Assembly (NCBI GenBank): GCA_030407085.1
Contig: CM059586.1
Location: 103,615,501 to 103,679,500 of the forward strand
Origin: Trichopria drosophilae
Lineage: Eukaryota > Arthropoda > Insecta > Hymenoptera > Diapriidae
Length of the DNA stretch: 64,000 nucleotides
Reading direction: 5' to 3'
The number at the start of each line of letters is the position of its first letter. Within the stretch, counting starts at the first letter, position 1. Positions 30,446 to 43,599 of the stretch are shown here, one piece after another. Position numbers and translations under genes: made by a program. The notes under the pieces were generated by a model, which was not told the DNA's origin, did not search any database, and worked only from the letters and a program-made list of their open reading frames with translations.

Positions 30446-31536
30446 GATGTTAGTTACATCATAATCTAACCGAATTTGTTAGTTTCGGAGGTTCCATCTT
30501 GGAGGTCAAAATCACCTACACTCGTGGAAATCGTCCTTTATTTTTATAAATAGAAAGCGATAAATGGTTTCCAACAAAAAATGTAGACTAATAATTTCTC
30601 TTCAAAAACTACAAATAATATATTAATGTACGTTCCACCTCAGTCCCTCGAGAGGTATCCAATAAGCACAAAATTATTGACTACAATGTCATTGGTCACT
30701 TTTTCACTTGCTAAGCCACTTTTCTAGGCTAATTTACTCGCCTATACTGCGAATAATTAAACAGGCCAACAAATAAAGTTGTTTTTTGTGAACGTGAAAT
30801 ATAACCTCAAAAAGGCATACAAAATTTTATGTAAAAAAGGTAAAATGCTATATTATTTCAGTATGTTTTGTTGAACTACTGAATCTAAATCTGCAGTAAA
30901 GAAAGATGGCGGCATGGCGAATTTTACAAAAATTATTGTGAACCTAACTAACCTTTACACAAATTATTGTGTTATCATTCCAACAATAGAAAGGTTAGTG
31001 AGGTTACATGATCTTCAGTAAGAAATGTAAAATATCACAAATCAAAACCATTTACATCTTTTTCAAATGTAAACCCACATCATTTTACTTATAAAAGAGT
31101 CTGATTAAAGTTGAGTATGACTACTGTAAACAATATTGTCATGGCAGCTAGACAAAGGTATTTAAAGAAACTTGATTTTCGTTGATTAAAAAAAAAAGTG
31201 AAATAACAATGAAAATATTATGTGGATATGCGAAAAATTAATATAATTGTCACAATTATTCATTTAGTATCTATAACATACCTGAATTAACAAACCAAAA
31301 TCAGAATTAACTAAAAATTTTCAGAAAAAAGTGATTTTTTTTCTTATTTTAATAACTGAATCATTTTGGAATTCTTGCTTGAAGTAAAGAAATCGAGTTA
31401 ATTTTCATTCAGTACTATATATTTTTTTCAAAAGTCTATAATTGCCAATAAAAAATTCCGAAACTTCTCAACGTTTTTTCGTGTTTGAGCGACTATTTTG
31501 GATGCTTTCCCCGATATTTTCTAAATTCCTATACAC
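30446..31536. other. AT-rich sequence, nothing recognised
   Basis: No coding or structural signal above background. Confidence 0.4.
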
Positions 31537-31544
31537 ACATTTTA

Positions 31545-31718
31545 GGGTGCGGGACAAATAAAAAAGCCGACACATTAAAAAACCGACAGTCAAGAAACCT
31601 GCACTTTAAAAAGTGACTGCACGCTTGTCGATGTGTCTATTTTTTATGTGTCGGCTTTTCCACTGTCGGTTTTTATGACTGTCGGCTTTTTTATTAGTCG
31701 GTACTTCAATCAGCACCC
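31545..31718. mobile_element. 174-bp MITE with perfect 8-bp target-site duplication
   Basis: The termini are GGGTGC and GCACCC, and the element is flanked on both sides by ACATTTTA (31537-31544 and 31719-31726), a perfect 8-bp duplication. The interior is built from short inverted blocks: AAAAAAGCCGACA and AAAAACCGACAGTC on the left, TGTGTCGGCTTTT, CTGTCGGTTTTT and GACTGTCGGCTTTTTT on the right. Eight-base duplications are typical of the hAT superfamily, also P and Merlin-type elements. hAT is favoured because it is the most common source of such MITEs. Intact duplication suggests a recent insertion compared with its neighbours. Confidence 0.9.
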
Positions 31719-31726
31719 ACATTTTA

Positions 31727-32189
31727 AAGTTCACGTCGGGAAGACACGATTTCTTTACCTCAAGCAAGAATTTCAAAACGATATCAGTGCGAAAAAAAGA
31801 TATAAAAAAAATAATTTTGAAAAATATTAAAATGGTTGAACGGTCTTTTTTTCCTTTTTTAATTACATCGTCTACATAAAAACACCACCTATTAAAAAAT
31901 CCATGATTTTTTGGAAAAAACCATGTATGGTTTGTTGAAAAATCTAATATTTGATTATGAAAGTTCAGTTAATTTTACGTCAGGTGTGTCTCCTTGGGTG
32001 TTTTTTCGATCCTTTTTATAACCCAAAATAAAACCTTTGAAAACTGAAGTGAAAAAATATCCATTCAAGAACTAATGGGTTAATACTGGAGTATTATTTT
32101 TGAAATGAAACTTTCTGTTTTTGACGTACAAATTCCTCATACCATCAGATAATTTGTGAGGTTTGAGGGCCAATAATTGGATCTAATAG
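31727..32189. other. AT-rich sequence, nothing recognised
   Basis: T- and A-rich low-complexity sequence without motif or gene. Confidence 0.4.
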
Positions 32190-32680
32190 CTCTTCATAAT
32201 TGCCGTCCCTTGTTCCCTGCAGATCATTAAAAACAACCCATATTTTGAAAGTGGTGGCTCACGTGATAAAGCTGCATTTTGAATGCTTCTTTCACGAGTC
32301 TCGCTGTATAAATAAGGATTTCCACGGAGGCCCGTATAGGCCAAGTTCCACTGAAGGGCCACTTTCTCGTGTCAGTCTCCAGCGCGCATTGCGGCTTCTA
32401 ATTGTAATTCAGGTGAAAGGCGGTGACCTGGCCATGATTTAGCGCCTATATAACTATAATGGAGTACGACGGTTTTAGCGGTTGACCCATTAAATATGGT
32501 CAGCCTGGACCGTGTGCTCGTACCGGGTTATAACAGGCTTTGCTACTAAAGTGCCACTTTCCAAAACACCTGTCATTATAGGCGTCTGCGGTAATGGGTT
32601 TTCGCCCTTAGAATTTTAACCCATCGCCTCCAACTTACTCCCAACCGGCAATTGTTTCCAAAAGTCTTGTCGTTAAACAC
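32190..32680. promoter_or_regulatory. Candidate conserved non-coding / regulatory element
   Basis: A compact block of balanced base composition in AT-rich surroundings, non-repetitive within the window and without a plausible protein frame. It holds several motif-like sites: CTCACGTG (E-box type) near 32258, TAATTGTAATTCAGGTG near 32399, TATAACTATAATGG near 32448, GACCCATTAAATATGGTC near 32483 and CCATTAAATATGG nested in it, and GGCAATTGTTTCC near 32645. This texture is typical of developmental enhancers, but conservation cannot be judged from one genome. No target gene is visible in the window. Confidence 0.3.
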
Positions 32681-35600
32681 GGAGGATTAACTAGTAAAAT
32701 TACTTTTTATTATAAAAATTTTATTTTTAATTGCGAAAGCAAACTGCGTTTTATTTGCTCGCAATGTAATATGATAGAGGATGAACGAGATGGGGGCGAA
32801 TGAAGTAGTGCGGTTAATCGAACGTTTTCCACTCTATTCATATAATTAGATTTAATGATTTTGAACGGATCTTGTGTAACCCATCGAAACTCAATCCAAT
32901 GTCGTAATGAACTCGTAAACCGAATTTAATGAGCGTAGTTCTGGGTAATATTTATGTAGTGCTCTTTAATAAATCGGGATATATTAATATTTGGGGGAAA
33001 AACTTGATGGCTTTTAATAAATTAGTATTATGACTAATTAATTCGATGATTTTCAGCATTCTGGAATGACACATATAATTAGATTTAATGACCAATCTAC
33101 TCCAGTTTGACTTTCGTTAGTCGCTCATTGTATAGTGCAACATACAAGCCTATCTCTAAGTCCACTTTAGTGACGTTAATTAAATAATTAATAGAGTTAT
33201 TTTTACAATTTAAAAAAGTAATAATGGTGAGGAAGTTAACATTTAAAAGTTTGCCGATATACGACATTAATTCAAATAAAAAGTTCATATCTCCAGTCTT
33301 AGAAACTATCTTTTTCCAAACCTGTTGAATTTGAAATAAAATGTAAGTTTAACATAAAGATCAACGAAATCCTACAGCTTAATTTGATCTATCTTAAATC
33401 TCCGAATCCTACAAATCTTACACTCTCGTCAAAACCTTGGGAAGTTCGAGGTGCGACTTGTCGGAGTGTCACGTAAACTTTTGCATTAAAGAATTAAATT
33501 CCCTCTTTTTAAAGCTCCTACGAGACTGGCCATCACGTCACCAGAAAACGACATTTTGCACTTCCTTTGACTAGGCCCGACCTGTGAATATGTATGTCGA
33601 TACATCGACGTCAATTTTACGTCTCTAGTTTATCCCTGACAATACTCTAGTCGTTTGTCGAACAATCGTTTAAAACAATTGTTTCGATTGGTCATTAAAC
33701 TCGAGAACACAGATGACTCTTCCCAAGAATCGATAAAAACAAAACGAGCTTGCGTATCGAGTCGGCGATAAAATCTTTGCGTTTAATTATCTCGTTTCGT
33801 TGGAGATAGAACTTGAGGACGATGGAAAAAGTTTCGAATTTCATTGACGACGCGGTGGTATAAGCCAATTTCCACAGACGCGGCAGATTCGACATTCGGA
33901 AAATGGAATCGGAGTCCTTTATTCGCCCCACGCCATCGCAATAAAAACTTTGGTTCAATATGTACTCCCGAGGAAAACAAATACCGATCGAAGAATAAAC
34001 ATGGAGAGTACGCAAATGCTCCACCCCCGACGTACATGGAGTGAAAAGTCCAAAGAAGTTGGATAAACGGAAAAGTAAGTAACAATATGTACCTTTAAAA
34101 TAAATAGACAAATGACGCGACAAACAAAAACATAGCCGAGATTTAAAGTACGAAATTGGCAGAAACATTAAATTTCGTACAAAAAATTAATAATCATTTT
34201 ATGCATTTTCCGTCGGTTTGTGACTTTAATTTATTACGTAAATGCATGGAAATAAGTCGTTCTATTTGCGCTACTTCAAATGTAAGAAAAATTTCTCTTC
34301 CGCGACTTTTTAAGTGACTTGAAAACTTATAATATTGCGACGTCGAAAAAACGAAGATGACGTCCATGCCACCGAACGATAACTTTGAAGCCGTAAGAAG
34401 TATGATCGAAAAACTAAAAATTGGTAATTACTCCTAAAAACTACAAACAATTTAAATTCTGTTTGAGGCTTCGACGTTTACAATTTTAAATTTCAAGTTA
34501 AAAATAGTAAATGGCAAACTTCTGGCCAATTTTAAAATAATTATTTTGCGACACTGGTCAATGTCTGGCCTGTTAAAGTAAACTTTATAAATGAATTAAA
34601 CGGAAGATCCTCCTGTTCTTAACCATTTTTTGGTCGACGTCGGATAATTAATCCCGAAAACTGAAAGGTTTACAGAAGTCGCTGGGGCAAATAAAATATA
34701 CGACTGGTATTCCGTCGAGATACGGCGTATAAAAGAGAGAGATCCCGATTTTTTGCCGGGATAGTAAATGTACACAGAGGACCACGTGTACGTGTGTGTA
34801 TTTAATATGTATGCAGATAAAAACCCGAGACTGGGTATATACGGGTCGAACGATATATAACACCTGACTTTTACCAGAGGCGAAACGGCGAGAACGTGGA
34901 ATACCGGAGCAAGAATTTCAATCGAATTCGGGCAACGTCTCTCTCTACCCAAACCCCAGTTGCCCACCAGCCCCCTGGTACCCCCCTCATGCAACCGTTA
35001 AATCCACCCACCCTTTAACGCCGCGTTTTATATTCACCAATCGGCCCGTTTCACGTATAAGAAATCGCAACGACCCTAGTTGGACTCGATGGTTCGTGAC
35101 AAATCCCAAGTCTTGAATCCACAAGATTGCCGCCGTTTGGTACACTAAAAAACTTTCAGCTTCCGGTATGAAAAAATCATTTTCGAAAATGGAACAGTTT
35201 GTTGGACGTGGCCAATCAATTTTTAATTAGACACGTAATTTGGTATTTTTAACTATCGGTTGGTATTGGAAATCGAAAATCATTTAGTCAATTCGATTAA
35301 TCGTTGGCTAACGTAATAGTCGCCCAATCCCAATTTCAGTTCAACACTCTTACTCGTATGATTTCGATTGAAAATTTTAATTAAAGACTTGACGAATGTT
35401 TCGAATTCAGTGTTTCAATTAACCGTTTCTGTCGACTATTATGCAGCAGCGCACTTCTGCTTTAATGCTGCATACGCGTCCACAGTTTCTACGGCCATTT
35501 GTTAAAAATGTCACTTGAACATGTTTACGTGGCATTCAAACTGGTGATTTCGATTACAAACGTTGCAATTTAAATAAATTAATGTTAACTAGTTTACCTT

Positions 35601-38344
35601 AATTAGATATTTATAATAATTGTTAGCAATTTCGTTTGATATGTACTGTTATTGCTAATTTTATGTAATATATTCCCGAAAAAAGTTTAAGTCAATATGT
35701 TTGACAAAATCCATCAAGAATTCTGGTAAAAATTGCAAGTACTCACATGAAAATAGTAGAATCGTAAATTTACTAAATATTTCACGGATTATTGGGTACT
35801 AACTATTAAATGTAGAAAACGTATGTCAGGAATATATAAATATTTTTAAAAAATGATATGTAATAGAAACGTAGATTGCAACTCTAACAAACTAAAAATG
35901 TCTCAATATCACAGAAATAAAAATAAATTTAAAGATAGATTTAAATAAATTCTGCTAGAATTTGCAAATAATCAGACGGATAAAGTAGATAAAATTTTCG
36001 AAATTTGAGATGGATGCTGCATCAAGTAGATCGAGTCAGGAAGTAATCAGACGCGCGGCTGATTACGTGCGTCTGAATCTACTTACGCTCGAAGCCGTGT
36101 CATCGGCGTCAGTATTCATATTTTCCCCGACGGCATCGAAATAAAAAATTCTCGTTCATTTCATTTTTATCGTCAACGGCAATTTGTTCACCATTCTAAA
36201 CTGAGAATTCTTACTTTCTAGGAGGCCCTTAGGGGACTCGCGTTCGTTGAAAATGAAATTTGTACAATTGATTCGTTCGAGAATCTCGAAATACCCGATA
36301 AGACCGTAAATCCTCGGTAAGACTCGGTAAATGAAATCCACTTGGAAAGAACTAGCTGCTACTTAGAAGAAGAATAATTCATTGGCATTAACGCGCAAAC
36401 ATGGCCTTTAAAGGGAGACTTGATTGTGCAATCTAATTACATAATTGGCACAGTTTTGCCAACTCCTCCGGTTCCTCTTTCGTAAATCACTTGAAAAGGA
36501 GTAGGTAACGCCACTTTTCCGAGCTCTTTCTTGGTAACTTTTTCGTTTCTCGGTCTTCCAGGGGCTTTTGAAAAATGCAGAAGAACTTTCGGGACGAGCG
36601 CCTTCATTTTTTATCGTCGCTTTTGTGGGAGAGGAGAATCAGTTATGCTCAACTCGGCTCTTATTTGATTACCTCGTACGTAGGAGACGTAAGCCCAGTC
36701 ACGCGACAACTATCCAGTTCTAGTATTTTGGTCGTAAATCTTTCTGGCTTTAAACAGTTGCTTTTTGAAAAATTTAAATCACTCGACACCTGGAGTTTCT
36801 GACTGGGTTATGACGCTATTGCCGTTATTTGCCAGTTTTAAAAATGTAGACTATTATTTTTATCTCAAATATACAAGTAACATCGAAATGATAAATACCA
36901 AATTAAAGTTTGAATTTCACAAAATTAAATATAATGATGTGTACACCATAACGATGATGATTCAGACTCGAAATGTAGAGAAATGAAAGAACTAACAACT
37001 GCATCTGACCATGTCTAACGAATCAAACGGAATTATTCAACGAGTCTTTTAATTAGAATATTTTTAATATGCTACGCACAGCGAAATAAAAAATTCGAAA
37101 GAGACTAGAAAAAACGTTCGCGGTTTCTCAAGCGACCTACTTTTTATGAAAATATTCATTTTGTGAAAGCATTTTTTATGTGAAATATTTAGATTAGCCT
37201 TGAACCACATTTCGCAAATTCCTCTTTTCCTTTGGTCGTGTTTCATAAATTCTGTCCACTGCCTTTTCGAGATGTGGAAATTGAGTGACGAATTCAAAAG
37301 GAAAACGCCTACCTCGAAAAAGATTCTCGAGACTTCCGAGTCTTTTTTTATCTCCGTTATAAGAATTTTTAATCTTCCTGTCTGTAAAACTTGCTAATTT
37401 TAGTATAAGTACCGCTTTTTAAAATAAATTACAAATTTTTTAATTATTTTGTTATTTGTATATTTCATTTGCATTTCTATAAAAAAATTATTTTATATCG
37501 ATTTTTCATTAACGTTACTCGTGCGTTACTCTAAACAAAAATTATTATATTATTAATAAAAAACAATTTTTGTTTACTATAATCAATTTATCATTACTTT
37601 TTAGTAACATTACATTTTATTTTTATCGGAAGTATTCGTAACGTCAATAAATTACCCAATGGTAGTAAATCGAAAGCAATCAATTGCGGCGATTTCGTTT
37701 ATTTTCACGATCGGACAAATCGTCCGATTAATCTCAAGTTTTCGCGTGTTTCGAAAACGTCAAGAGCCCTTATTGCCCAACAGGATTGCCATTAACCCTG
37801 TATTTTTCGTCCTAGCTGTAAAAATGATTAATAGTCACCCTAAAATGAGTGATCCTGTCACCCTCCGAAAGAATATCGGGTGTCCCTGTCGGCAATTACC
37901 GAAACGTTTGAACAGGCCGGATACGTGCCTCGAAATCCGAAGCTACGACCAACACCGACACTTCACGAAATGAACCGACACCGCGGTGTTAACACATATA
38001 TGTATATTTACGTGTATGAGTATATGTGGGTGTGTGAAAACGGTAAACGAGGCAGGTACGAACGCGGTTGGAAAAGCGGGACGTCCGAAACTTTACGGGT
38101 GTGCTCGATCTGTGCATCTTGAACACATGGCTCAACCGCTCGACTGACCCGATTTGCCATATCGTGATATTGCCTCTCTTTTCTCGTGTATATCTAGTAC
38201 TACTCAAGTAATTACGACTAAATCCTACTCTAAAGGACGGAAATTGTGATTTGTTTTGCTTTACTATGATATGCTGAACTAGAATACAAAAAATTTGTCA
38301 TTATTGCCATAAAAGTATAATAACAACCATTTTCTGTTAAATAT
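32681..38344. other. Mixed AT-rich and GC-richer unique sequence, no recognised gene
   Basis: GC-richer stretches occur at about 33420-34140, 34600-35120, 36000-36800 and 37640-38160. They contain open frames of 60-157 codons (the longest 33695-34168, minus), none with recognisable domains, splice-linked continuation or codon pattern that I can support. A short hairpin TCAGACGCGCG/CGTGCGTCTGA lies at 36046-36077. No tandem repeat or element end was found. Intron or intergenic sequence near a large gene is a possible reading. Confidence 0.35.
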
Positions 38345-40620
38345 AATCATTCCATATGCCTACAATTTTTCAGGCTACGTAAATATTGATCAAGACATGA
38401 TAGTGATAACACAAGCATTATCCGATATTGATCAAGATCTAATAAAGCATGTCTTGTCAAGAGTTCCTGAATGATACGTGATCATGACCTGATCAAAATT
38501 CACTAAGACATATCGACTATCGTTAATACCTAATCAGTCAACTGCTATTCATACACATTGCCTAATATCATGTTTGGTGTGATTGAATGTGTATATTAAT
38601 CCTGAGCAAAAATCATTTCAGGATATCGGCTTATTGATCAGTATCTGATACAACGTTGACAAGGCACGTTGTATACGTTGAACTATCTCTGATCAAAATC
38701 CGATAAGGCAAATCTTTTCAAGAGTTCCAAAGCAACACCTGATCATAGCTGGATCAAGATACTTAGGCATACCTAATAAAGGACTGATCAGGATTCAATA
38801 AGGCATGTCTTATCAAGAATTCCTAAAGGGGATCATGGCCAGATCAATATTGAATAAGCCATACCTTTTAAAGAGTTCCGGAGTTATACCTGCTGAATAA
38901 AGCACGTTGACTATCGTTACTGCCTGATCACTTAACAGATATTCACGGATTTTTGCCTAATGATCAAGGAATATACAGCTAATACATTATCATTCCATAT
39001 ACCCTCAACCCTATGAAATGGGTATGTTTGGTGTGATTGAGCGCATAATAAATTATTAGCAAAAATCATTTCAGAATACCTGTTAATCAGTGTCTGCTCA
39101 AACACTGAGAAAGCATGTTTTATATGTTCAAATATCCTTGACTATTACCTGATCGAGCCCTGATCCATATCAGATAAGGCAGAACTTTTCAAGAATTCCT
39201 GACTGGTATCTAATTGTAACTTGATCAAGTTTCAATAACACATACCGTATAAAACGTTTCTTAGTCATACCTGATCATGATCTGATCCGGATTGAAAAAC
39301 GTAAGTCTTACTAAAAGTTCCTGAGTAGTACCTGATCATTGATTAATCATGTTTCAATAGAGCATACCTTATCAAGAGATCCTTAGCCATACCTGATTAT
39401 AGTTTGACCATGATTCAAAATGACATGTCTTATTACGAGTTCTTGAGTGTTATCCGATCATGGCTTGATTAAGATTCAATAAGGAATGCCTTACAAAGAG
39501 TTCTAGAGTGGTATCTGATAATGGCTTGATCAAGATTCGATAAGGCATACCTTTTGAAGAATTCTTGAATTCCGTCTGATCAGGGCCTGCTCGGAATTCA
39601 AAAAGATATGTCTTATCAAGAATTCCTGAGCGATCATACATTATCATTACATATATCCGCAATCTTTTAAAATCGGCATAATACAGTGTGATTAACCGTG
39701 TAATGAAATTCGTGCGCAGAAAACTTATCGGGCTGTCTGCTTATTGATCAGTGTATGATCCAACAGTCATAAGAGTTCCTGCCTAATCAGGGTAATTTCT
39801 TATCAAATACACCTGATTATTATCTGATCGGACTTCCGAAAGGCATGTCATATCAAGAAATTATTTCTGGTCATGGCCTGATCAAGATTTAATAAGGCAT
39901 GTCAAGTATCGTTAATACCTGATACGCAACTAGTGCTTAATGTTTTTGCATAATGAACAAGTCAAGCCTAAATTATATAGTTTTATTCCATATACACAAG
40001 ATGCTTTAAATGCGTTTAATGTTTGGTGTGATTCAACATGTAATCATTCCTGAGCCGAAATTATTTCACACTAACCGCACATTTATTAGGATACAAATCA
40101 ACAATGATACGGCATATCTTATCTAATATGTCCTATTATTACCTGATGAGAAGTCAGCCGATGATCAAGAATACATAAATAATTTTTCTTAAGATCCTAT
40201 AAAGGATGCCATATTAAGTGTTTCTGAGTCATACCTGATTCTGTAAGACATGTCATCGAGCCTTCTTCGTTAGTACCTGATCCTTCAATTGTTATTCTCA
40301 ATTATTGTCTGATGATCAAGTTATACACAGTTTATACATTATCATTCCACATGCTCTAGATCCTTTAAAATAGGCAGAATGTTTGCTGTGATTGATAATG
40401 TATTAAGTTTCCTGATCGGAAATAGTTTCAGGCTACCTGCTTATTGAACAGGGCCTGATTCAAGAGTGACAATAAAAGTCTCGTCTAATACTCTTGATTA
40501 TCGGTGATCAGAGCCTGATTAAGATCCATTATGGAATACCTTATCAATAGTTCAAGTGATACCTGATCATGGTTTGATCAGGAGTCAATAAGATATGCCT
40601 GATAACTGATAAGTCCTAAG
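38345..40620 (+). repeat. Two-level satellite: 61-bp TGATCA-rich units with a recurrent spacer block
   Basis: The basic unit reads roughly ACCTGATCATGGCTTGATC, AAGATTCAATAAGGCAT, GTCTTATCAAGAGTTCCTGAG. In the cleanest stretch the unit start falls at 39271, 39332, 39393, 39454, 39515 and 39576, an exact 61-bp step. Arrays of these units are separated by a different block (CATTATCATTCCATAT, TGTTTGGTGTGATTGA, AAAAATCATTTCAGG, CTGCTTATTGATCAGTG). Its TGTTTGGTGTG core occurs near 38571, 39025, 39679 (diverged), 40020 and 40380, that is, spacings of about 454, 654, 341 and 360 bp. Units are 70-85% similar by eye, so the array is old. The region is empty of usable ORFs; frames within it are by-products of the repeat. 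Confidence 0.85.
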
Positions 40621-41531
40621 TAATTTATAATACGACGAAAAGGTGACAATTTTTAACGAAAAAACTAATTATTATACATCTTGTTTTCCCAAGAACGTAA
40701 GAAATTTGTACAAGAAAATATTTTGATAACTGTTAAAAGACAGGACCATAACTCTGAAATCACTTTCTGATTACTATGCATGAGTAATAGAATATCCAAA
40801 ACTTAATTAGCTTAGTGAACTACGCAATCAAATTACAAAACAATAATCATAACAATATTCAAGAAGCATCAATGAAATGAAATTATTAAATCTGATTGTA
40901 TTCCTTTGTATTTATTCCTAAGACAGTTTATAGTGACGCATCAAGTTTTTGTATTATTATTTTCATATCTGTTCTATTGGTCGTGTATTAATCTGAAAAT
41001 GGGTACCAATTAATAGCTCGAAACTTCCACATCCAATCAGCTCTAATGTATTTATTTTGTGTAATAGTTCCATTAGTACGCATGCAGAGTTTCGATTGAA
41101 ACTTTACCGATTCGAATGCCACGTTCACATTACCACTTGCATAATTGTGATTTATAGCAATTTACCAAATATAATTATAAATTCAGACCTACAGTCTTTA
41201 GTCGAAATAATAATTGTTTTTCAAGTCAATGTAAAAAATCGTTGCATTTGGGGACACACAAAAAGAATATTTTAAGAACTTGAAAAAATAATTATTATAG
41301 ATTACTTACTAAATAGAGATTAGAAACTACACATAACTTTAACCATGATAATATTAATAATAATATCTTAGCAGCAGAAAATATTTTATCAAAAAGAATG
41401 ATAGAAAACTTTTGAATTACACAAATTAAAAGTGCATTTATTCAAAGTTCCACATCAAGATATAGTATAAATAATATATAATATATAATAATAAATAAAT
41501 GTTTCCACAAAAATATTGCCATACAAAAGCA
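40621..41531. other. AT-rich sequence, nothing recognised
   Basis: No motif, repeat or coding signal supported. Confidence 0.4.
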
Positions 41532-42152
41532 TCATTTTATATTGTACAAGTTGTCAAACCCTGAATGCAATGGCGTAGGATTTGAAAAGGCGTTCCTATA
41601 ACGTTCTATAAATAACTTGTGACGTTGCGTTTCTATGTAAATGTTTAGAGTTTCGATGTAATGTGTAAATCGTTTAATTATATATGTATAGATCGAAGAG
41701 TGAGATCGTAGGTAGGGATATATATAGAGAGAGAGAGAGAGCACCGAAGAAGAGGAAAGTAATCGTAACAATAGGTTGGAGGAGGAAAAAGTGTCTGAGT
41801 AGGGGATTTTGGGGTAATTCGGAAGAGAGGGGATCAGTTGAGTCGCGAAAACGATTTTAGCAGGTACAATTAATTGAAGAAAAGTCGTTGAAGTTGAAGG
41901 GTAATCACGACGCGGCATCCGGAGTTCCACGTTACCGAAAAAGATTTTCCGTCCCGTGGAAAAGGAGTCTTCGTCGAAGGGGAACTTCTCGTGGCTGGAT
42001 GCATTCATCAGGTCCCGTCGTGGAAGCTGAAGATATCTGCAGGGAACCTCAACTTCACGCACATGCCGAGGAAAACCCGCTGTGCGAGGGAAATTAAGCG
42101 ACGCTTCCTCGGCACATTTGATGGTGAGCACCTTGCCTCTTTTCTCCTCCAT
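41532..42152 (-). other. Longest open frame in the window (206 codons), unrecognised
   Basis: The frame begins MEEKRGKVLTIKCAEEASL in a GC-richer block and ends in AT-rich low-complexity sequence (SSSSVLSLSLYIYPYL, produced by a GA microsatellite at 41726-41741). The N-terminal half is rich in Arg, Pro, Phe and Ser; no domain, signal peptide or membrane segment can be seen. A different plus-strand frame is also open across 41888-42097. It may be a first exon with chance read-through, a 5' UTR, or simply chance. I would not annotate it as a gene without transcript support. Confidence 0.15.
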
Positions 42153-43599
42153 TGAAATTTTGAGTGCGGATCTAATCGGGATGTCATTATTTTCCTCGAA
42201 TGAGCACCATCAACACGGAAGCTCAGCCAGACTTCGATGAGTCCAGAACATACTCTTGATCACGTGGAAGCAGATCTGAAGACCCTGTCCACCAAACCAA
42301 CAAATCAACGCTCACGAACTCCAGATAAGTTTTCTTCAAATTTGGTGTATCTCACTCTTCTCGTTTTTATTTATATCGTCGTGTTAGTTATTAAATATAA
42401 TATGATTTTCTTTTCTTGAATTTATGACAAACTATTAATTGTGTATTGTATGACTTTAATGGATAAAGTGCAAGCTCAGATGACGTGTGTGATAATTACC
42501 TCCACAAAATATGTATTCATGTCGTTCGTAAAAATAAATTTAGAAATTACCGTTACAAACTCTTCATATTCTCTTCATTTTTAAGTGATAAAAAATGTAA
42601 TAAGGCAACATGTTAAAAAAAAGTATTCTTTTATCATATTCAAGAAAAAGATTACTGTAAATAAGGCAGAAGAAACAGCACTTTTAAATGTTTAGGAAGT
42701 TTATGGTAATGTATTTAGGATTGTGTTTCTTTTCAGTCTTGTGATGATTTGAAAAAATTGTACAAATATAGATTTTTGAGATTTATAAAAAAAAACAGCT
42801 CCTATTGGCGAATGCAAAATTAAATCATCATGAAATTTTCCGAAAATGCATTTAATTTTTTTGTGTCGTTTATATTGTTACGTTTAACTACTGATCTACC
42901 GTCGATATTTTTTTTTTATGATTCTCTGGAAATACATACATTTTGGATAGATAGTTCTACCCACTTATTTGCATTATAACATATACGACACTAGTTTTAG
43001 CAATACATATTGATAAAGGACCACATGTGCTACCGAAACGCATTAATTAAGTTTTGGTCCTTTATTTGATGGACCGATACATCAAGAAATTACTAAACAT
43101 GTTTAGAGAGCATGTGAAAATAGAAAAAAATCGTAATCGTTTGATAAGCATTTAATTTGTGGTTAACGTAATACAAGAAAAAACGTTTATTCAGAAAAAA
43201 ATCATGATTTTAACTGTATATCGTAATTTCAAAAATATTACTTTTTTTTTATCGAATTATATAATTTATTCAGAGGGAATGATTTATACGTACATTTAAA
43301 TGACTACTAATGAAATCAATTTTGCCAATTGCAATTTTTTTCAAAAAGTAGGTGCTTTCCTCCTCTAATAAATATTTAATGAAAGAAAACCCTGATTTTA
43401 AGATACCGACCCTCCGCTACATAATTCAGTTAAATAATTAAAGCAAATAAATCAGTAGAACAATTTCAAGAGAAATTGTGCATAATTTGTGGACTAAATT
43501 AATTCCCGTCATTAATTTCGTGGTTTTATACTCGAAATTAATTCCAGAATTCATTAAATAGCATTACGGACTTTCCATTCATTCTTTTTTCTGTGGGAA
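42153..43599. other. Intergenic, nothing recognised
   Basis: GC-richer until about 42330, then AT-rich; no gene or repeat signal supported. Confidence 0.4.

Noticed and set aside
33695..34168. 157-codon minus-strand frame as a gene
   Set aside because: Sequence is Phe/Leu/Ser-rich with no recognisable domain; a second frame overlaps it on the same strand and another on the opposite strand.
38345..40620. CRISPR-like array
   Set aside because: Units are diverged, spacers are not unique short inserts, and the context is eukaryotic; it is a satellite.
41726..41741. GA-repeat as a regulatory GAGA site
   Set aside because: A simple microsatellite of eight units with no other promoter evidence.
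41532..42152. 206-codon minus-strand frame as a confirmed gene
   Set aside because: The C-terminal half is microsatellite and AT-rich low complexity, and no domain is visible; kept only as an unrecognised open frame.
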